The notes under the pieces were generated by a model. It was given only the letters and a program-made list of their open reading frames with translations. It was not told the origin of the DNA and did not search any database. From assembly GCF_016865425.1 (NCBI RefSeq), contig NZ_AP023355.1, forward strand, positions 4,586,198-4,650,197: a DNA stretch of 64,000 nucleotides, written 5' to 3'. Shown piece by piece: positions 9,447-18,338 of the stretch. The first letter of the stretch is position 1; the number at the start of each line of letters is the position of its first letter. The translations under genes were made by a program, and so were the position numbers. The stretch comes from Actinocatenispora thailandica. Lineage in GTDB: Bacteria; Actinomycetota; Actinomycetes; Mycobacteriales; Micromonosporaceae.

Positions 9447-10355
9447 TCAGGCGGTCATCTGCTTGACGAAGTCCTGGTTCTCGTTCATCCACTTGGTGAC
9501 ACCGGCGGCGACGTCGCTGGACTGCTTGTTCAGCGCCTCGTTCTCCAGCGCCGCGAGCTGCGCGTCGGGCATCTTGAAGTTCTTCAGCCAGCCGGCCAGT
9601 TCCTTGTGGTTGGAGCTGAAGCCCTTGTGCGCGTAGGTGTGGATCTTCTCCTTGGCGCCCATCAGACCCTTCGGGTCCTTCAGGTCCTTCAGCTTGTACG
9701 CCGAGTACGCCCAGTGCGGGCGCCACAGCGTGACCACGATCGGCTTCTTCGATGCGTACGCGCTCTTCAGGGCGCTGAGCATCGCGGTGGTCGACGAGGT
9801 CTGCAGGGTGTAGTCGCTCAGCTTGTAGCCGCTGATCGCTTCCTTGGCCGCCTTGGTCAGACCGGCACCCGGCTCGATTCCGACGATCTTGCCGTCGACC
9901 TGGCTCGCCTTGCCCTTCAGGTCGGCGATGCTGTTCACGTCCGTCATGTACTGCGGAACGGTGATGTCCAGCGTGGCCTGGTCGTACCAGATGCCGAGAT
10001 CTTCCATCTGGCTGCCGTACTTGTCCACGTAGGTCTTGTGGGTCTTGGGCAGCCAGGTGTCCATGAACAGGTCCAGGTCACCGCCGGCCAGGCCGGTGAA
10101 GGTCGGGCCCGCGTCGCTGATGTTCTTCAGCGTGACGGTGTAGCCCTTCTTCTCCAGCACCTGCTTCCACAGCTCGCTGACCACCTGGTCCTCGGCCCAG
10201 CCCTGCAACACGCCGATGGTCACCGACTTGCTGTTCCCGCTGGAGCCAGAGCCGCCGCTGACCTCCTTGCTCTTCCCGCACGCCGCCAGCGTCGCCGACA
10301 GCGTCAACGCGACCGCGACACCCGCGACCACTCGGGCGACCAGTTTCCGTCGCAC
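9447..10355 (-). CDS. Glycine betaine ABC transporter substrate-binding lipoprotein
   Basis: A 302-residue OpuAC/ProX-like binding protein for glycine betaine or a related quaternary amine. GTG 10355 is chosen as start because AGAAAGGAACCCC lies just upstream and the signal peptide begins at once (MRRKLVARVV, lipobox LAAC, Cys26). The mature part carries VTIGVLQGWAEDQVVSELWK, DAGPTFTGLAGGDLDLFMDT, and VTLWRPHWAYSAY, whose Trp/Tyr residues fit an aromatic cage for a trimethylammonium head group. It is the last gene of a three-gene operon, 85 bp after the permease. Confidence 0.92.
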   Translation of the reverse strand: MRRKLVARVVAGVAVALTLSATLAACGKSKEVSGGSGSSGNSKSVTIGVLQGWAEDQVVSELWKQVLEKKGYTVTLKNISDAGPTFTGLAGGDLDLFMDTWLPKTHKTYVDKYGSQMEDLGIWYDQATLDITVPQYMTDVNSIADLKGKASQVDGKIVGIEPGAGLTKAAKEAISGYKLSDYTLQTSSTTAMLSALKSAYASKKPIVVTLWRPHWAYSAYKLKDLKDPKGLMGAKEKIHTYAHKGFSSNHKELAGWLKNFKMPDAQLAALENEALNKQSSDVAAGVTKWMNENQDFVKQMTA

Positions 10356-10440
10356 CTGGGGTTCCTTTCTCCTCTGGATCGGCCAGACGGCCGGATCGGG
10401 CGGCAGCGCCGGCAACGCCGGGAGCCGCCATCGGGATCTG

Positions 10441-11403
10441 TCAGGCATTCACCTTGGCCGCCTGCTCGGCGTCCGAATTGGTGTTGCGGGCCCGTGCCTG
10501 CCGGCGCTTCAGCGCGCGCGACCGGCGGGCGAGCCGGGCCTCCGGCGCCGCGCGCTCGCCCAACCCGGCGGTGAGCCGGTCCAGCACGATCGCGAGGATC
10601 ACCACGGCCAGGCCGCTCTGGAAGCCGGCGGCGACGTCGGTCTGCGACACCGCGCCAACCACGTCCTGGCCGAGTCCCGGCGCCGAGAGCATGCCGGCGA
10701 TCACGACCATCGACAGGGTCAGCATGATCACCTGGTTGACGCCGGCCATCATCGTGCCCAGCGACAGCGGCAGCTTGATCCGCAGCAGCACCTTCCACGG
10801 CGACGCGCCGAACGCCTCACCGGCCTCGACCACCTCGTGGTTGACCTGCCGGATGCCCAGCTCGGTGAACCGCACCCCGGGCGGCATCGCGAACACGACG
10901 GTCGCGACCAGGCCGGGCGCCGGCCCCAGGCCGAGCAGGATCACGGCCGGGATCAGGTACACGAACTGCGGCATCGTCTGCATCAGGTCGAGGATCGGCT
11001 TGACGATCCGGGACACCCAGGCGTTCTGTGCCGCCGCGATGCCGATGGGTATCGCGAGTATCAGCGACACCGCTGCCGCCACGATGACCAACGCCAGCGT
11101 CTTCATCGCGTCGTCCCACAGCTGCATCGACACGATCAGCAGCGGACCGAGCAACGCGAAGATGGCGAACTTCCAGGTCCGCAGCCACAGGCCGAGCAGC
11201 ACGAAGATGATGATCATCACCGGCCACGGCACCGCGATCAGCGCATCGGACAGGCCGGAGACGACGGTCTCGACGATGGACTTGACGTCGTCGAACAGCA
11301 CGCCGATGTTGTTCTTCAGCCAGTCGACGACGTCCTCGGCCCAGGTACCGACCGGGATCTGCGGAATCGACGGTCCGGAATCGGCAAGCTCATGCAGAGA
11401 CAT
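10441..11403 (-). CDS. Glycine betaine ABC transporter permease
   Basis: A 320-residue permease of the OpuAB/ProW type. An N-terminal amphipathic stretch (VVDWLKNNIGVLFDDVKSIV) is typical, then about six transmembrane helices follow. The conserved EAA loop, EAGEAFGASPWKVLLRIKLP, contacts the ATPase. The C-terminus ends in a long basic tail (residues about 285-320). The ATG at 11403 overlaps the end of the ATPase gene by 14 bp, so the two should be co-translated. Confidence 0.93.
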   Translation of the reverse strand: MSLHELADSGPSIPQIPVGTWAEDVVDWLKNNIGVLFDDVKSIVETVVSGLSDALIAVPWPVMIIIFVLLGLWLRTWKFAIFALLGPLLIVSMQLWDDAMKTLALVIVAAAVSLILAIPIGIAAAQNAWVSRIVKPILDLMQTMPQFVYLIPAVILLGLGPAPGLVATVVFAMPPGVRFTELGIRQVNHEVVEAGEAFGASPWKVLLRIKLPLSLGTMMAGVNQVIMLTLSMVVIAGMLSAPGLGQDVVGAVSQTDVAAGFQSGLAVVILAIVLDRLTAGLGERAAPEARLARRSRALKRRQARARNTNSDAEQAAKVNA

Positions 11404-12661
11404 CGGCGTTCCCTTCCCGATCGCCGGGCAGGGTGCCGGTCGGTCCGTACCCGGGTGGTGGGTTGTCCACCGGTTCGGGCTCCTCGGTGCCCGTGCCCAG
11501 CGCCGCGAGCAACGTCACCCGGGGGATCACGCCGAGCAGCTTGCCGTCGTCGTCCACCACCGCCAGCGGGACCGGAGTCTCCGCGGCGGGCGTGAACAGT
11601 TCGGCGACCGGCGTGTCCGGGCCTACCTTCACGATCTCGTCGTCGAGCAGCGAACTCAGGCTCGACTCGCCCTGCCGCACCGCCTCGGAGGTGGGTCCCT
11701 CGCGGACCACGCCGGCGAGCTTGCGGTCCCGGCTGAGCACGAACAGCGCGGCGAGCTGGTTCTCCCGCATCGTCTTGACCGCGGCGCGGGGGCCGCCGCC
11801 GACGCCGATGGTGGCGGCCGGCTGCTCCATGATCGAGCTGGCGGTCAGCACCCGGGTGCGGTCCACGTCGGCGACGAACTGCGCCACGTAGTCGTTCGCC
11901 GGGTCGGTGAGGATCTCCTCGGCGGTACCGATCTGCACGATCCGCCCGTCCCGCATCACCGCGATGTGGTCACCGACCCGCATCGCCTCGTTCAGGTCGT
12001 GGGTGATGAACACGATCGTCTTGCCGAGCCGGCTCTGCAGCTCCAGCAGCTGGGTCTGCATGTCCCGCCGGATCAGCGGGTCCAGCGCGCTGAACGCCTC
12101 GTCCATCAGCAGCACGTCGGTACCGGCCGCGAACGCGCGGGCCAACCCGACCCGCTGCTGCATGCCGCCGGACAGCTGCGAGGGCAGGCTCTCCTCCCAG
12201 CCCTCCAGCCCGACCATCGCGAGCGACTCGCGCGCCTTCTGCCGGCGCACCGCGGTGGCCTCGCCCTTGACCTCCAGCGGGTAGGCCGCGTTGTCCAGCA
12301 CCGTGCGGTGCGGCAGCAGCGCGAAGTGCTGGAAGACCATGCTGACCTTGCGCTGGCGCAGCTCGCGGAGCTGCTTGGGCCGCATCTTGCTGATGTCGAT
12401 GCCGTCGATCTCGACGGTGCCGGCGGTCGGCCGCCACAGCCCGTTGAGCATCCGGATCAGGGTCGACTTCCCCGAGCCGGACAGCCCCATCACGACAAAG
12501 ATCTCACCCGGCGCCACCTCGAACGACGCATCGATGACCGCGGCGGTGGCGCCCTGGGCGCGCACTTCCTCGCGGCTCGCCCCGGAGGACAGCGCCTTCG
12601 CGGCCTGCTCCGGTCGGCGACCGAACACCTTGTACACCGAGTCTGCGCGTACTGCTGGCAC
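11390..12661 (-). CDS. Glycine betaine ABC transporter ATP-binding protein with CBS domains
   Basis: A 423-residue OpuAA/ProV-like ATPase. Walker A GLSGSGKST (about 59-67), Q-loop MVFQHFALLPHRTVLDN, signature LSGGMQQR and Walker B VLLMDEAFSALDP are intact. A C-terminal region (about 270-390) contains a pair of CBS motifs, which in this family sense ionic strength or nucleotides. I place the start at GTG 12661, after GAAGAGGAGATC; a GTG 36 bp upstream is in frame but has GGAGG touching it. First gene of the betaine operon. Confidence 0.92.
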   Translation of the reverse strand: MPAVRADSVYKVFGRRPEQAAKALSSGASREEVRAQGATAAVIDASFEVAPGEIFVVMGLSGSGKSTLIRMLNGLWRPTAGTVEIDGIDISKMRPKQLRELRQRKVSMVFQHFALLPHRTVLDNAAYPLEVKGEATAVRRQKARESLAMVGLEGWEESLPSQLSGGMQQRVGLARAFAAGTDVLLMDEAFSALDPLIRRDMQTQLLELQSRLGKTIVFITHDLNEAMRVGDHIAVMRDGRIVQIGTAEEILTDPANDYVAQFVADVDRTRVLTASSIMEQPAATIGVGGGPRAAVKTMRENQLAALFVLSRDRKLAGVVREGPTSEAVRQGESSLSSLLDDEIVKVGPDTPVAELFTPAAETPVPLAVVDDDGKLLGVIPRVTLLAALGTGTEEPEPVDNPPPGYGPTGTLPGDREGNADVSA

Positions 12662-13180
12662 GATCTCCTCTTCGCTCGTCGGGTCGCACCGCGTCACCCT
12701 CCGAGCCGGAGCCGGCGGCTACACGGCGTAACCGATGTCAGGCGCGGGGCCGGCCCGAACGGGTTCCGAACCGGCACTGTCACAGCCGCACGGCAGGCAC
12801 CACAGACGAACCATCGACCCGCGTGCACGGCCGTGGCGCGCGTGTCCAACGTGGCCAACCCTATCGAAGGCTCGCCGACTCGCATCCCGAGGATGTCACG
12901 TGACGGTAAACCGAGGGGTCGATAGCCGGTTATTGGTCGGCAATTGTCCCGGTACCGCGCCCGGCAACTCCCCCGCCATCCGTTACATCTATGTGATCTC
13001 CGGAGCAGATACTGCCGGACGGTCAGCGACCTGCGGCGGTCCAGCGGGCACCCACCCGGACGCCGACGCCAGCGTGCCGACCCGGGCCGGACCGGCGACG
13101 CGAGGCGCTCACTCATTGCAACCGAGCACCGGGGCGCCTCGGCGGCCACCCGCCGGGCACCTGGTCACGCATTGCCACCG
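12662..13180. other. Leader region of the glycine-betaine operon
   Basis: These 519 bp lie between the proC stop and the betaine ATPase start, both on the minus strand. I find no convincing gene. The section 12890-13020 is less GC-rich than its surroundings and holds a perfect 10-bp palindrome GTCACGTGAC (12895-12904) and the semi-palindrome at 12983-12996, so it is the likely promoter and operator area. Confidence 0.4.
12983..12996. promoter_or_regulatory. Candidate operator TTACATCTATGTGA
   Basis: A 14-bp near-symmetrical site of form T-n-ACAT-nn-ATGT-n-A in the region upstream of the betaine operon. The symmetry suggests a dimeric regulator, which I cannot identify. It lies about 320 bp before the ATPase start, so the transcript would have a long leader or a second promoter would be needed. 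Confidence 0.35.
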
Positions 13181-13996
13181 TCAGGTGTAGTCGGCGGCGA
13201 TTTCCCGGGCCCGGTCCCGGGCCGCCTCCAACGCCGCGATCAAGGCCGCCCGCACCTTGTGGTCCTCCAGCTCCCGGATCGCGTTGATGGTGGTACCGGC
13301 GGGCGAGGTGACCGCCTCACGCAGTTTGACCGGATGCTCCCCCGAGTCGCGCAGCATCGCCGCCGAGCCGATCACCGTCTGCAGGATCAGCTCGTACGCG
13401 ACCTGCCGGGGCAGGCCGAGCAGGATGCCGGCGTCGGTCATCGCCTCGACCAGGTAGTAGATGTACGCGGGGCCGGACCCGGACAGCGCGGTCACCGCGT
13501 CCTGCTGCGACTCGGGCAGCCGGATGGTGCGCCCCAGCGGCCGGAACATCTCCTCGGCCAGCGCGAGCTGCTCGGCGGTGGCGTGCGTACCGCCGGAGAT
13601 CGCCGTCATCGCCTGGTCGACCATCGCCGGGGTGTTCGACATGACCCGGATGACCGGGGTGCCGGCCGGCAGGTGCTTCTCGAAGAAGGACGTCGGCAGG
13701 CCGGCACAGATCGACACCACGACCACGTCCGGCGCCACCTTCGGGCCGAGCGTGGCCAGCAACGCCGGCGCGTCCTGCGGCTTCACCGCGATCGTCAGCA
13801 CGTCCGCCGACGCCGCCGCCTCGTCGTTGTCGACCACCCGCACGCCGTAGCGCACCGTGAGTTCCTCGGCCCGCTCCGGCCGCCGCGCCGTCGCGAGCAG
13901 CCGGCTCGCCGGCCAGCCGGCCCGCAGCAGCCCGGACAGCAGCGTCTCACCCATCTTGCCGGCGCCGACCACGGCGACCGTGTGCTCCCCACCCAT
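13181..13996 (-). CDS. proC: Pyrroline-5-carboxylate reductase
   Basis: A 271-residue enzyme that reduces pyrroline-5-carboxylate to proline with NAD(P)H, the last step of proline synthesis. The Rossmann motif VAVVGAGKMGETLLSGLLRAGW opens in the first 30 residues; the C-terminal dimer domain contains DAVTALSGSGPAYIYYLVEA and SPAGTTINAIRELE, the family signature. The ATG at 13996 gives a standard length. It lies upstream of the glycine-betaine operon on the same strand, though 519 bp away; the pairing suggests a shared osmoprotection theme. Confidence 0.95.
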   Translation of the reverse strand: MGGEHTVAVVGAGKMGETLLSGLLRAGWPASRLLATARRPERAEELTVRYGVRVVDNDEAAASADVLTIAVKPQDAPALLATLGPKVAPDVVVVSICAGLPTSFFEKHLPAGTPVIRVMSNTPAMVDQAMTAISGGTHATAEQLALAEEMFRPLGRTIRLPESQQDAVTALSGSGPAYIYYLVEAMTDAGILLGLPRQVAYELILQTVIGSAAMLRDSGEHPVKLREAVTSPAGTTINAIRELEDHKVRAALIAALEAARDRAREIAADYT

Positions 13997-14125
13997 CCCC
14001 CGACCCTACGTCCGCACCCCACGACCCTGGCCGCTCGTCCCACGCCCCGGTACGGCACACCCGGCGCCCACACCGGAAACGGCCAGGCGGCGTCAGGATC
14101 TCGCCCCTGCTCCCCGGCGGAGGAG

Positions 14126-14150
14126 GTCAAGGGGCCAAGGCCCCCTTGAC
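14126..14150 (-). terminator. GTCAAGGGG-type hairpin after the phosphofructokinase
   Basis: GTCAAGGGG (14126-14134) pairs perfectly with CCCCTTGAC (14142-14150) around a 7-nt loop, 10 bp past the phosphofructokinase stop. Hairpins of this composition are widespread behind genes in Micromonosporaceae, to my recollection, and support that family assignment. Confidence 0.7.
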
Positions 14151-14159
14151 GGGGGGTGA

Positions 14160-15185
14160 TCAGCCGAAGAAGACCTCGGCCTCGCCGTACCGCTCCGGCG
14201 GCACCGTCTTGATCTTCGCGGTCGCCTCCGCCAGCGGCACCCGCACGATGTCGGTACCGCGCAGCGCCACCATCTGGCCCCAGTCCTTGTCGTGCACCGC
14301 ATCCACGGCGTGCAGACCGAACCGGGTCGCCAGCACCCGGTCGTACGCGGTCGGGGTGCCGCCGCGCTGGATGTGCCCCAGGACGACGGCGCGCGCCTCC
14401 TTGCCGGTGCGCTGCTCGATCGAGTCGGCCAGCCACTGCCCGATGCCGCCCAGCCGCACGTGCCCGAAGGAGTCGAGCTGGTCGGTCTGGGTCACCTCGT
14501 GCGCCTTGGCCGGCACCGCTCCCTCGGCGACCACGACGATCGGCGAGTACTGCGAGCGGAACCGTTCCTCGATGTACTCGCAGACCTGGTCCAGGTCGAA
14601 CGGGCGCTCCGGGGTGAGGATGACGTTCGCGCCACCGGCCAGGCCGGAGTGCAGCGCGATCCAGCCGGCGTGCCGGCCCATCACCTCCACCACCACCGTG
14701 CGGTGGTGGCTCTCCGCGGTGGTGTGCAGCCGGTCGATCGCCTCGGTGGCGATGTTGACCGCGGTGTCGAACCCGAACGTGTAGTCGGTGGCGCCGAGGT
14801 CGTTGTCGATGGTCTTCGGTACCCCGATGACCGGCAACCCCTCGCCGTGCAGCTTCGCGGCGGCACCGAGGGTGTCCTCGCCGCCGATCGCGATCAGCGC
14901 GTCCACCCCGAGCTCGGCGAGGTTGTCCCGGATCCGCTGGCCGCCGTCGTCGGACGCGAACGGGTTGGTCCGGGACGAACCGAGGATGGTGCCGCCGCGG
15001 GGCAGGATGCCGCGTACCTGATCGACGCCGAGCGGCATCGTGGCGCTCTCCAGCGGCCCGCGCCAGCCGTCGCGGAAGCCGAGGAACTCGTTGCCGTACA
15101 CCTTCGTGCCCTTGCGGACGACCGCTCGGATCACGGCGTTCAGGCCGGGACAGTCGCCGCCGCCGGTGAGTACGCCGATGCGCAT
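14160..15185 (-). CDS. pfkA: 6-phosphofructokinase, group III, PPi-type active site
   Basis: A 341-residue phosphofructokinase that phosphorylates fructose 6-phosphate in glycolysis. MRIGVLTGGGDCPGLNAVIR opens the protein; PKTIDND holds the catalytic Asp and VEVMGRHAGWIALHSG the substrate site. GGEDT spans residues 101-105, giving Asp104, and PKTIDND gives Lys124. In this family Gly at both positions marks ATP enzymes, whereas Asp104 with Lys124 is the combination of PPi-dependent enzymes such as that of Amycolatopsis methanolica. I therefore expect PPi as phosphate donor and a reversible reaction; this is inference. The start is ATG 15185. Confidence 0.92.
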   Translation of the reverse strand: MRIGVLTGGGDCPGLNAVIRAVVRKGTKVYGNEFLGFRDGWRGPLESATMPLGVDQVRGILPRGGTILGSSRTNPFASDDGGQRIRDNLAELGVDALIAIGGEDTLGAAAKLHGEGLPVIGVPKTIDNDLGATDYTFGFDTAVNIATEAIDRLHTTAESHHRTVVVEVMGRHAGWIALHSGLAGGANVILTPERPFDLDQVCEYIEERFRSQYSPIVVVAEGAVPAKAHEVTQTDQLDSFGHVRLGGIGQWLADSIEQRTGKEARAVVLGHIQRGGTPTAYDRVLATRFGLHAVDAVHDKDWGQMVALRGTDIVRVPLAEATAKIKTVPPERYGEAEVFFG

Positions 15186-15528
15186 GATCGCTCACTCCTT
15201 CGTCACCAACGTGGCCGTGGCGCGGGGCATCGGCGTCGTTGCCGCCCCATGCCGGCCAGCCTAGGGTCTGCCCCGGCCGATGTGGGCACAACCGGGGCAA
15301 TCCAGTGCCGATCGGCCGACACCCACATGGTCGAGGTGAGGCCACACATCCCGGCAGCAACGGCGACGAGCACCGTCGAGGTCGGGTCGCAGCTTCCATA
15401 CTTGCCGATCGAGGCCGCCGACGACAGACCCACCGACCTGCGACGACGCCGTGCGGGTGCGCGGGTGGACCGACCCGGCCGACCGATCCGGCCAGGCCGT
15501 ACGAGAGGAAGGGGGTGCGCTCCGCCGG
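15186..15528. other. Intergenic region upstream of pfkA
   Basis: These 343 bp lie between the RNase AS stop and the phosphofructokinase start, both on the minus strand. I see no gene, no strong hairpin and no convincing promoter pair; GGAGTGAGCGATC just before the ATG at 15185 provides the ribosome-binding site. Confidence 0.3.
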
Positions 15529-16053
15529 TCAGCCGCGGCCGGCGGGCGACAGGTTCATCGCGCGCCACCGGGCCAGGCCGAGACGCGCGTCGGCCAGGGC
15601 GTCGTGCCGGTCGCTGCCGTGGCCGGGCAGTTCCGGGCAGCCCAACGACTCCCAGCGCTGCCGCAGCTCGTGCGTGAACCGGGGGATCTCCCGGGGCAGC
15701 GCCGGCATCGCGCCCCACAGCTGCGCCACCGCGACGTGGTCGTACGCGGCGAGCCAGGCCCACAGCTCGATCCGGTCGGCGCGCCCCGCGCGCAGCGGCT
15801 CGGTCAGGTAGTCGTACAGGTCGTCGCGGATCCGCGCGCGGGAGCGCCACGCCCGGTCCGCCGGTGACGGCAGCTTGTCCAGCACGTGCCGGCGCACCCA
15901 GTCGATCGCCCGGCCCGGGTCGAACTCGGTCGACACCGCATAGAACTCCCGGTCGTCCTCGTCGACCACGCCGATCGAGACCAGGTCGATGGTCCGACCG
16001 TCCTCGATGAACTCGCAGTCGACGAAGTACCGGTGCACCCGCTCCGTCCCCAT
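15529..16053 (-). CDS. RNase AS-like 3'-5' exoribonuclease
   Basis: A 174-residue DEDDh exonuclease matching RNase AS of Mycobacterium tuberculosis (Rv2179c), which degrades adenylate-containing RNA. Seen: YFVDCEFIEDGRTIDLVSIG with the first Asp and Glu, FYAVSTEFDP, ELWAWLAAYDHVALAQ-like sequence with the third acid, and DRHDALADAR with the catalytic His and last Asp. The ATG at 16053 is chosen because homologs begin just before this block. It follows the LtrA gene with a 10-bp gap and is probably co-transcribed. In mycobacteria it neighbours aroG, as it more loosely does here. Confidence 0.9.
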   Translation of the reverse strand: MGTERVHRYFVDCEFIEDGRTIDLVSIGVVDEDDREFYAVSTEFDPGRAIDWVRRHVLDKLPSPADRAWRSRARIRDDLYDYLTEPLRAGRADRIELWAWLAAYDHVAVAQLWGAMPALPREIPRFTHELRQRWESLGCPELPGHGSDRHDALADARLGLARWRAMNLSPAGRG

Positions 16054-16063
16054 GCCCGGCACC

Positions 16064-17221
16064 CTACGCGTTCGCCGGTGGCGCCTCGTCGCCATCCGCC
16101 GCGGTGCGCGGGCCGGTCACCGCGGCCTCCACCGCGAGCCCGGCGGCGACCAGTACGGCGAGGACGGCGAGCTGCGCGACGACCCCCACGTACCGGCCGA
16201 CCGGCGCGGTGCCGAGCGCGGCCACGGCGAGCCCGGTGCGCACCGCGACCGGGCCGGCCGACAGCACCCGGCGGAAGCAGACGTCACCGGCCAGGTACCC
16301 GGCGACCCCCACCGCGGTGACCGCCGCGACCGGCCAGCTCGGCTCGCCGTGCCCGAGGCCGATCGCCACCCCGGCCGACAGCAGCACGATGCCCAGCATC
16401 ATCGGGATGTAGGAGTAGAAGAAGCCGTGGACCGCGAGCCGGGGACGTTCGGCGAGCTCGGCCCGGCGCATCCGCGCCTCGGCCGCCTCGACCGCCCCGG
16501 CGCCGAAGTAGACCCACCACAGCATCGCCAGCAGCGCGAGGACCAGCACCGCCGTCCCGGCCAGTCGCGGGTCGACCGGGCGGCCGGCGACACCCTTGCC
16601 GATCGAGACGACCGACTCGCCGAAGGCCACGATCAGCAGCAGCCCGTGCCGCTCGACGAAGTGTCCGGGCGCGATCCGGAACTGGGAATCCTCGCCGACC
16701 ACCCGGGCCAGCCGCGGGGTGACGACCTGCACCGCCAGCGCCACCGCCCACAGCCAGGGCCGTACCGCCCCGGGCAGGAAGCCGGCGGTCAGCACCAGCG
16801 CCCCGGACAGCAGGTTGAACGGCGCGACCCGCAGCATCCCGCGCCACGCCTCGGTCAGCCCGAACAGCGCCAGGTGCACCAGCACCACGACCAGGTACCC
16901 GAGCCCGAACGCGATCCCGCCCGACCCGGTGATCTGCGGCAACGCCAGCGCCATGACCAGGAAGCCGGCCATCGCGGCGACCAGCAGCACCCGCCGGACC
17001 GGGTCGCTCGGCGCCGCGGCGTTGGTGACCCAGGCGAACGCGCCGTACATCCACCACAGCACCCCGAACAGCAGCAGCACCCGCAGCACGGCCAGCCAGC
17101 TCAACTCGTGTTCGATCAGCCCGGTCAGCTGGGTCAGGGTGAACACGAAGACCAGGTCGAAGAACAGCTCCAGCGTCGAGACGCTCTCCGGCGTCGCCTG
17201 CGCCCGCCGCAGCCGCACCAT
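16064..17221 (-). CDS. Low temperature requirement A (LtrA) family membrane protein
   Basis: A 385-residue polytopic membrane protein with about ten transmembrane helices. The family signatures ATPESVSTLELFFDLVFVFT near the N-terminus and GHFVERHGLLLIVAFGESVV in the middle are intact. LtrA was first linked to growth of Listeria at low temperature; its molecular function is still unknown. The ATG at 17221 follows GGCGGACGG. It diverges from the DUF1028 gene across 144 bp and leads RNase AS. Confidence 0.92.
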   Translation of the reverse strand: MVRLRRAQATPESVSTLELFFDLVFVFTLTQLTGLIEHELSWLAVLRVLLLFGVLWWMYGAFAWVTNAAAPSDPVRRVLLVAAMAGFLVMALALPQITGSGGIAFGLGYLVVVLVHLALFGLTEAWRGMLRVAPFNLLSGALVLTAGFLPGAVRPWLWAVALAVQVVTPRLARVVGEDSQFRIAPGHFVERHGLLLIVAFGESVVSIGKGVAGRPVDPRLAGTAVLVLALLAMLWWVYFGAGAVEAAEARMRRAELAERPRLAVHGFFYSYIPMMLGIVLLSAGVAIGLGHGEPSWPVAAVTAVGVAGYLAGDVCFRRVLSAGPVAVRTGLAVAALGTAPVGRYVGVVAQLAVLAVLVAAGLAVEAAVTGPRTAADGDEAPPANA

Positions 17222-17365
17222 CCGTCCGCCTTTCCCCGTCTTTGCCGCACCGCGTCGCTGCGGCTGCCGGTCTGGGGAGGGTACCGGGACGGCCGGTACC
17301 CGTTCGCTAAGGTCACCGGCCAGGGACCACGGTGCCGGCCCGGCACCGGGCGACGGAGGTGACCG

Positions 17366-18259
17366 ATGACGTTCTCGATCGTGGCCCGCGGTACCGGCGG
17401 CTCCGGCCGGCCCGCCTACGGGGTGGCGGTGGCCAGCAAGTTCCTCGCGGTCGGTGCCGCGGTACCGGCAGTCGATCCGGTGGCCGGCGCGCTCGCCACC
17501 CAGTCGATGGCGAACCTCGCCTACCGGCCGCAGGGCCTCGCCCTGCTGCGCACCGGTACCGCCGCGGCCGACGTGGTCGCCGGACTCACCGCCGCCGACG
17601 GGCTGCGCGACGAGCGGCAGCTCGGCGTGGTGGGCCCGACCGGCGACGGGGCGACCTACACCGGCGCGCACTGCCTGGACTGGGCCGGCGGTACGAGCGG
17701 GGACGGGTTCGCGATCCAGGGCAACATCCTGGCCGGGCCGGGCGTGGTCGAGGCGATGCGGACGGCGTTCCTCGACTCGTCCGGGCCGTTGCCGGGCCGG
17801 CTGCTCGCCGCGCTGCACGCCGGGGACCGGGCCGGCGGCGACCGGCGCGGCCGGCAGAGCGCCGCGTTGCTGGTCGCGGAGGCCAACGCCGGCTACGGCG
17901 CCGACCCGGCCGGCCCGTACCTGGGCGACAGCGGCAGCCATCTCGCCGTCGACCTGCGGGTGGACGACCACCCCGCACCGGTCGCCGAGCTGCGCCGACT
18001 GCTCGCCGCGCACCACCTGTACTTCGATCGGCCCGATCCGGCCAGTCTGCTGCCGTTGACCGGCCCGCTCGCCGACGAGGTGCGCGCGTTGCTCGCCGGC
18101 CTCGGCCACCCGGCGACCGCCGAGCCGCCGCCCGCCCTCGACGACGCCCTGGCCGAGTGGGCCGGCATCGAGAACTACGAGCTGCGGCTGGCCCCCGGCC
18201 ACATCGACCCGCTGGTACTGGACCGGCTGCGCGCCACCGCAACCACCCCGCCCCGTTGA
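17366..18259 (+). CDS. DUF1028 (Ntn-hydrolase-like) protein
   Basis: A 297-residue DUF1028 protein. MTFSIVARG at the N-terminus, YGVAVASKFLAVGAAVPA, GAVATQ-like ALATQSMAN, and GFAIQGNILAGPGVVEAM are family landmarks. The fold belongs to the N-terminal-nucleophile hydrolase superfamily, but substrate and activity are not established. The C-terminal third (after about residue 200) looks like the small peptidoglycan-binding-like domain found in longer members, weakly conserved here. It starts at ATG 17366 after GACGGAGG. A hairpin repeat and glpK follow on the same strand. Confidence 0.88.
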   Translation: MTFSIVARGTGGSGRPAYGVAVASKFLAVGAAVPAVDPVAGALATQSMANLAYRPQGLALLRTGTAAADVVAGLTAADGLRDERQLGVVGPTGDGATYTGAHCLDWAGGTSGDGFAIQGNILAGPGVVEAMRTAFLDSSGPLPGRLLAALHAGDRAGGDRRGRQSAALLVAEANAGYGADPAGPYLGDSGSHLAVDLRVDDHPAPVAELRRLLAAHHLYFDRPDPASLLPLTGPLADEVRALLAGLGHPATAEPPPALDDALAEWAGIENYELRLAPGHIDPLVLDRLRATATTPPR

Positions 18260-18260
18260 C

Positions 18261-18321
18261 CATGGGGTTATCGTCCCGGGAAACGCCTGCCCGGCAGGAC
18301 AACCCCATGATCGACCGGGGT
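18261..18321. repeat. Hairpin repeat between the DUF1028 gene and glpK (copy 1)
   Basis: A 20-bp inverted repeat (18261-18280 against 18290-18309, 17 of 20 paired, 9-nt loop) begins 2 bp after the DUF1028 stop. Its right arm and tail, AGGACAACCCCATGATCGAC, recur almost exactly after glpK (19899-19918). Probable roles are terminator or dispersed repeat. Confidence 0.75.
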
Positions 18322-18338
18322 CGGCGGAGGGAGAACTC

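Noticed and set aside
12694-13149. 151-codon minus-strand frame in the betaine leader
   Set aside because: No ribosome-binding site or recognisable domain; Arg/Ala/Pro-rich and overlapping the palindromes.
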